Below, piece after piece: positions 24,181 to 25,000 of a stretch of 25,000 nt of DNA. Location: assembly GCA_015478945.1 (NCBI GenBank), contig JABUQX010097328.1, positions 1 through 25,000 on the forward strand, given 5' to 3'. The position numbers were made by a program, and so were the translations under genes. This DNA comes from Trachelipus rathkii (Eukaryota > Arthropoda > Malacostraca > Isopoda > Trachelipodidae). Each line of letters starts with the position of its first letter. Position 1 is the stretch's first letter. The notes below the pieces were generated by a model that was given only the letters and a program-made list of their open reading frames with translations, ran no database searches and was not told where the DNA came from.

Positions 24181-24279
24181 AAGTCTACTCCAATAATCTC
24201 GGCAATGTGGACATCATCTTGGTTTACAGCGTCCGTATACTATCACGATGACCCTTCACGATTGTTAGTATTCTTTTAA

Positions 24280-25000
24280 TGTGATTCGCGCACTATAACA
24301 TATCTATGATTTTAGAATGCAAAGCATTGCCTCAGATTCCAGTAATGCAGAATACTTAGCTATAAGATTATTACAGATAATGAACGAAGACTTTGTCGCA
24401 GCACAGTGTAGCTGAAAAACAAATTTTCTCGCTGCAATGTCATGGTATTCTAATAGTCTTTGCAGCCCTTAGACGATATCAGCAAAAGTATCGTTGAATA
24501 TGGCAATACTTTAGTATTTATGAGACACAGAGCACTGGAATATTAAGGATATACTTTCTTTGAAGAGCAGATTTGCGAAAAAGGTTGATTATATCCTATA
24601 TTGTGAAAATTATGTTACGTATTTCTAAGACACAATCAAATTTGGTCAAAATGAGGTTCAGCTTATAACTTGCACTTTAAAGAATAGGTCTGCTATAGTT
24701 GAATTTGGGACTATCCCCGATGATGGACAGGAACACCAATGGACTCAAAGTTGTAAGAACCAATAAGGAATAGCACCACACAAGACGCAGAGCCTTGGGT
24801 AGTTAGGTTTGTTTGATTATAGTATCGAAAATTTTTGGGCAGCATACACATTAGTTATATAGATCAATTTTTTGTATACCCAACCGTTTTGCCGCTGTTC
24901 ATGAAAAAATTTCAAAATTTTTTATTTTTTTTTTCCGCTGGGAAACTGCTTGATATAAAAAAATATTTAAAAAATCAATGTATACTTTGAACAGTTATAC
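24280..25000. other. unrecognised sequence to the window end
   Basis: No long open frames, repeats or RNA genes were recognised. A- and T-runs appear near 24905-24935 and 24955-24975. It could be intronic if the upstream candidate exon is real. Confidence 0.35.

Overview
The window reads as non-coding, repeat-packed DNA from an animal nuclear genome, most likely an invertebrate and quite possibly a crustacean. The basis is the protein-level resemblance of the retrotransposon fragments (Jockey-like elements, and elements annotated in many genomes as craniofacial development protein 2-like) to copies I know from decapods and other invertebrates. The DNA is very AT-rich, with long (TA)n and (ATT)n arrays, and I found no intact host gene, rRNA or tRNA. 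The taxonomic call is inference.

Layout. Positions 1-2340 are fairly unique sequence after a GA-rich tract, with no recognised gene. Positions 2340-7570 are AT-rich intergenic DNA with TA-rich patches and one 507-nt frame broken by a single stop (4883-5389). Positions 7573-8165 are a block with extreme strand asymmetry (about 80% A+C on the + strand in its middle rows), followed by (ATT)n and a polypyrimidine tract. A decayed non-LTR reverse transcriptase (8725-9775, +) is interrupted by a 317-bp hAT-type element (9182-9498). Positions 9780-13518 are dominated by an (ATT)n field (10300-10975) and a roughly 1.1-kb TA field (11160-12250).

The second half is a mosaic of transposons. It holds a nearly full-length Tc1/mariner-superfamily element with long terminal inverted repeats (13519-15297), a decayed hAT transposase on the minus strand (about 15490-16540) and a 717-bp element with hAT-like ends embedded in TA repeats (17233-17949). 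These are followed by a Jockey-like LINE with an internal deletion and a poly(A) tail (about 18150-19812), a roughly 440-bp imperfect palindrome (20588-21028), a minus-strand LINE endonuclease fragment (about 21150-22735) and a short hAT-like MITE (22793-22989). The window closes with TA repeats and mostly unrecognised DNA containing one weak candidate exon (23974-24180).

None of the mobile elements has an intact reading frame, so any activity would need proteins supplied from elsewhere. The strongest points for follow-up are the long palindrome, the A+C-biased block, the nested insertion at 9182-9498, and the repeated contact of transposon ends with TA microsatellites. All homology statements rest on motif recognition by eye. 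No database search was run.
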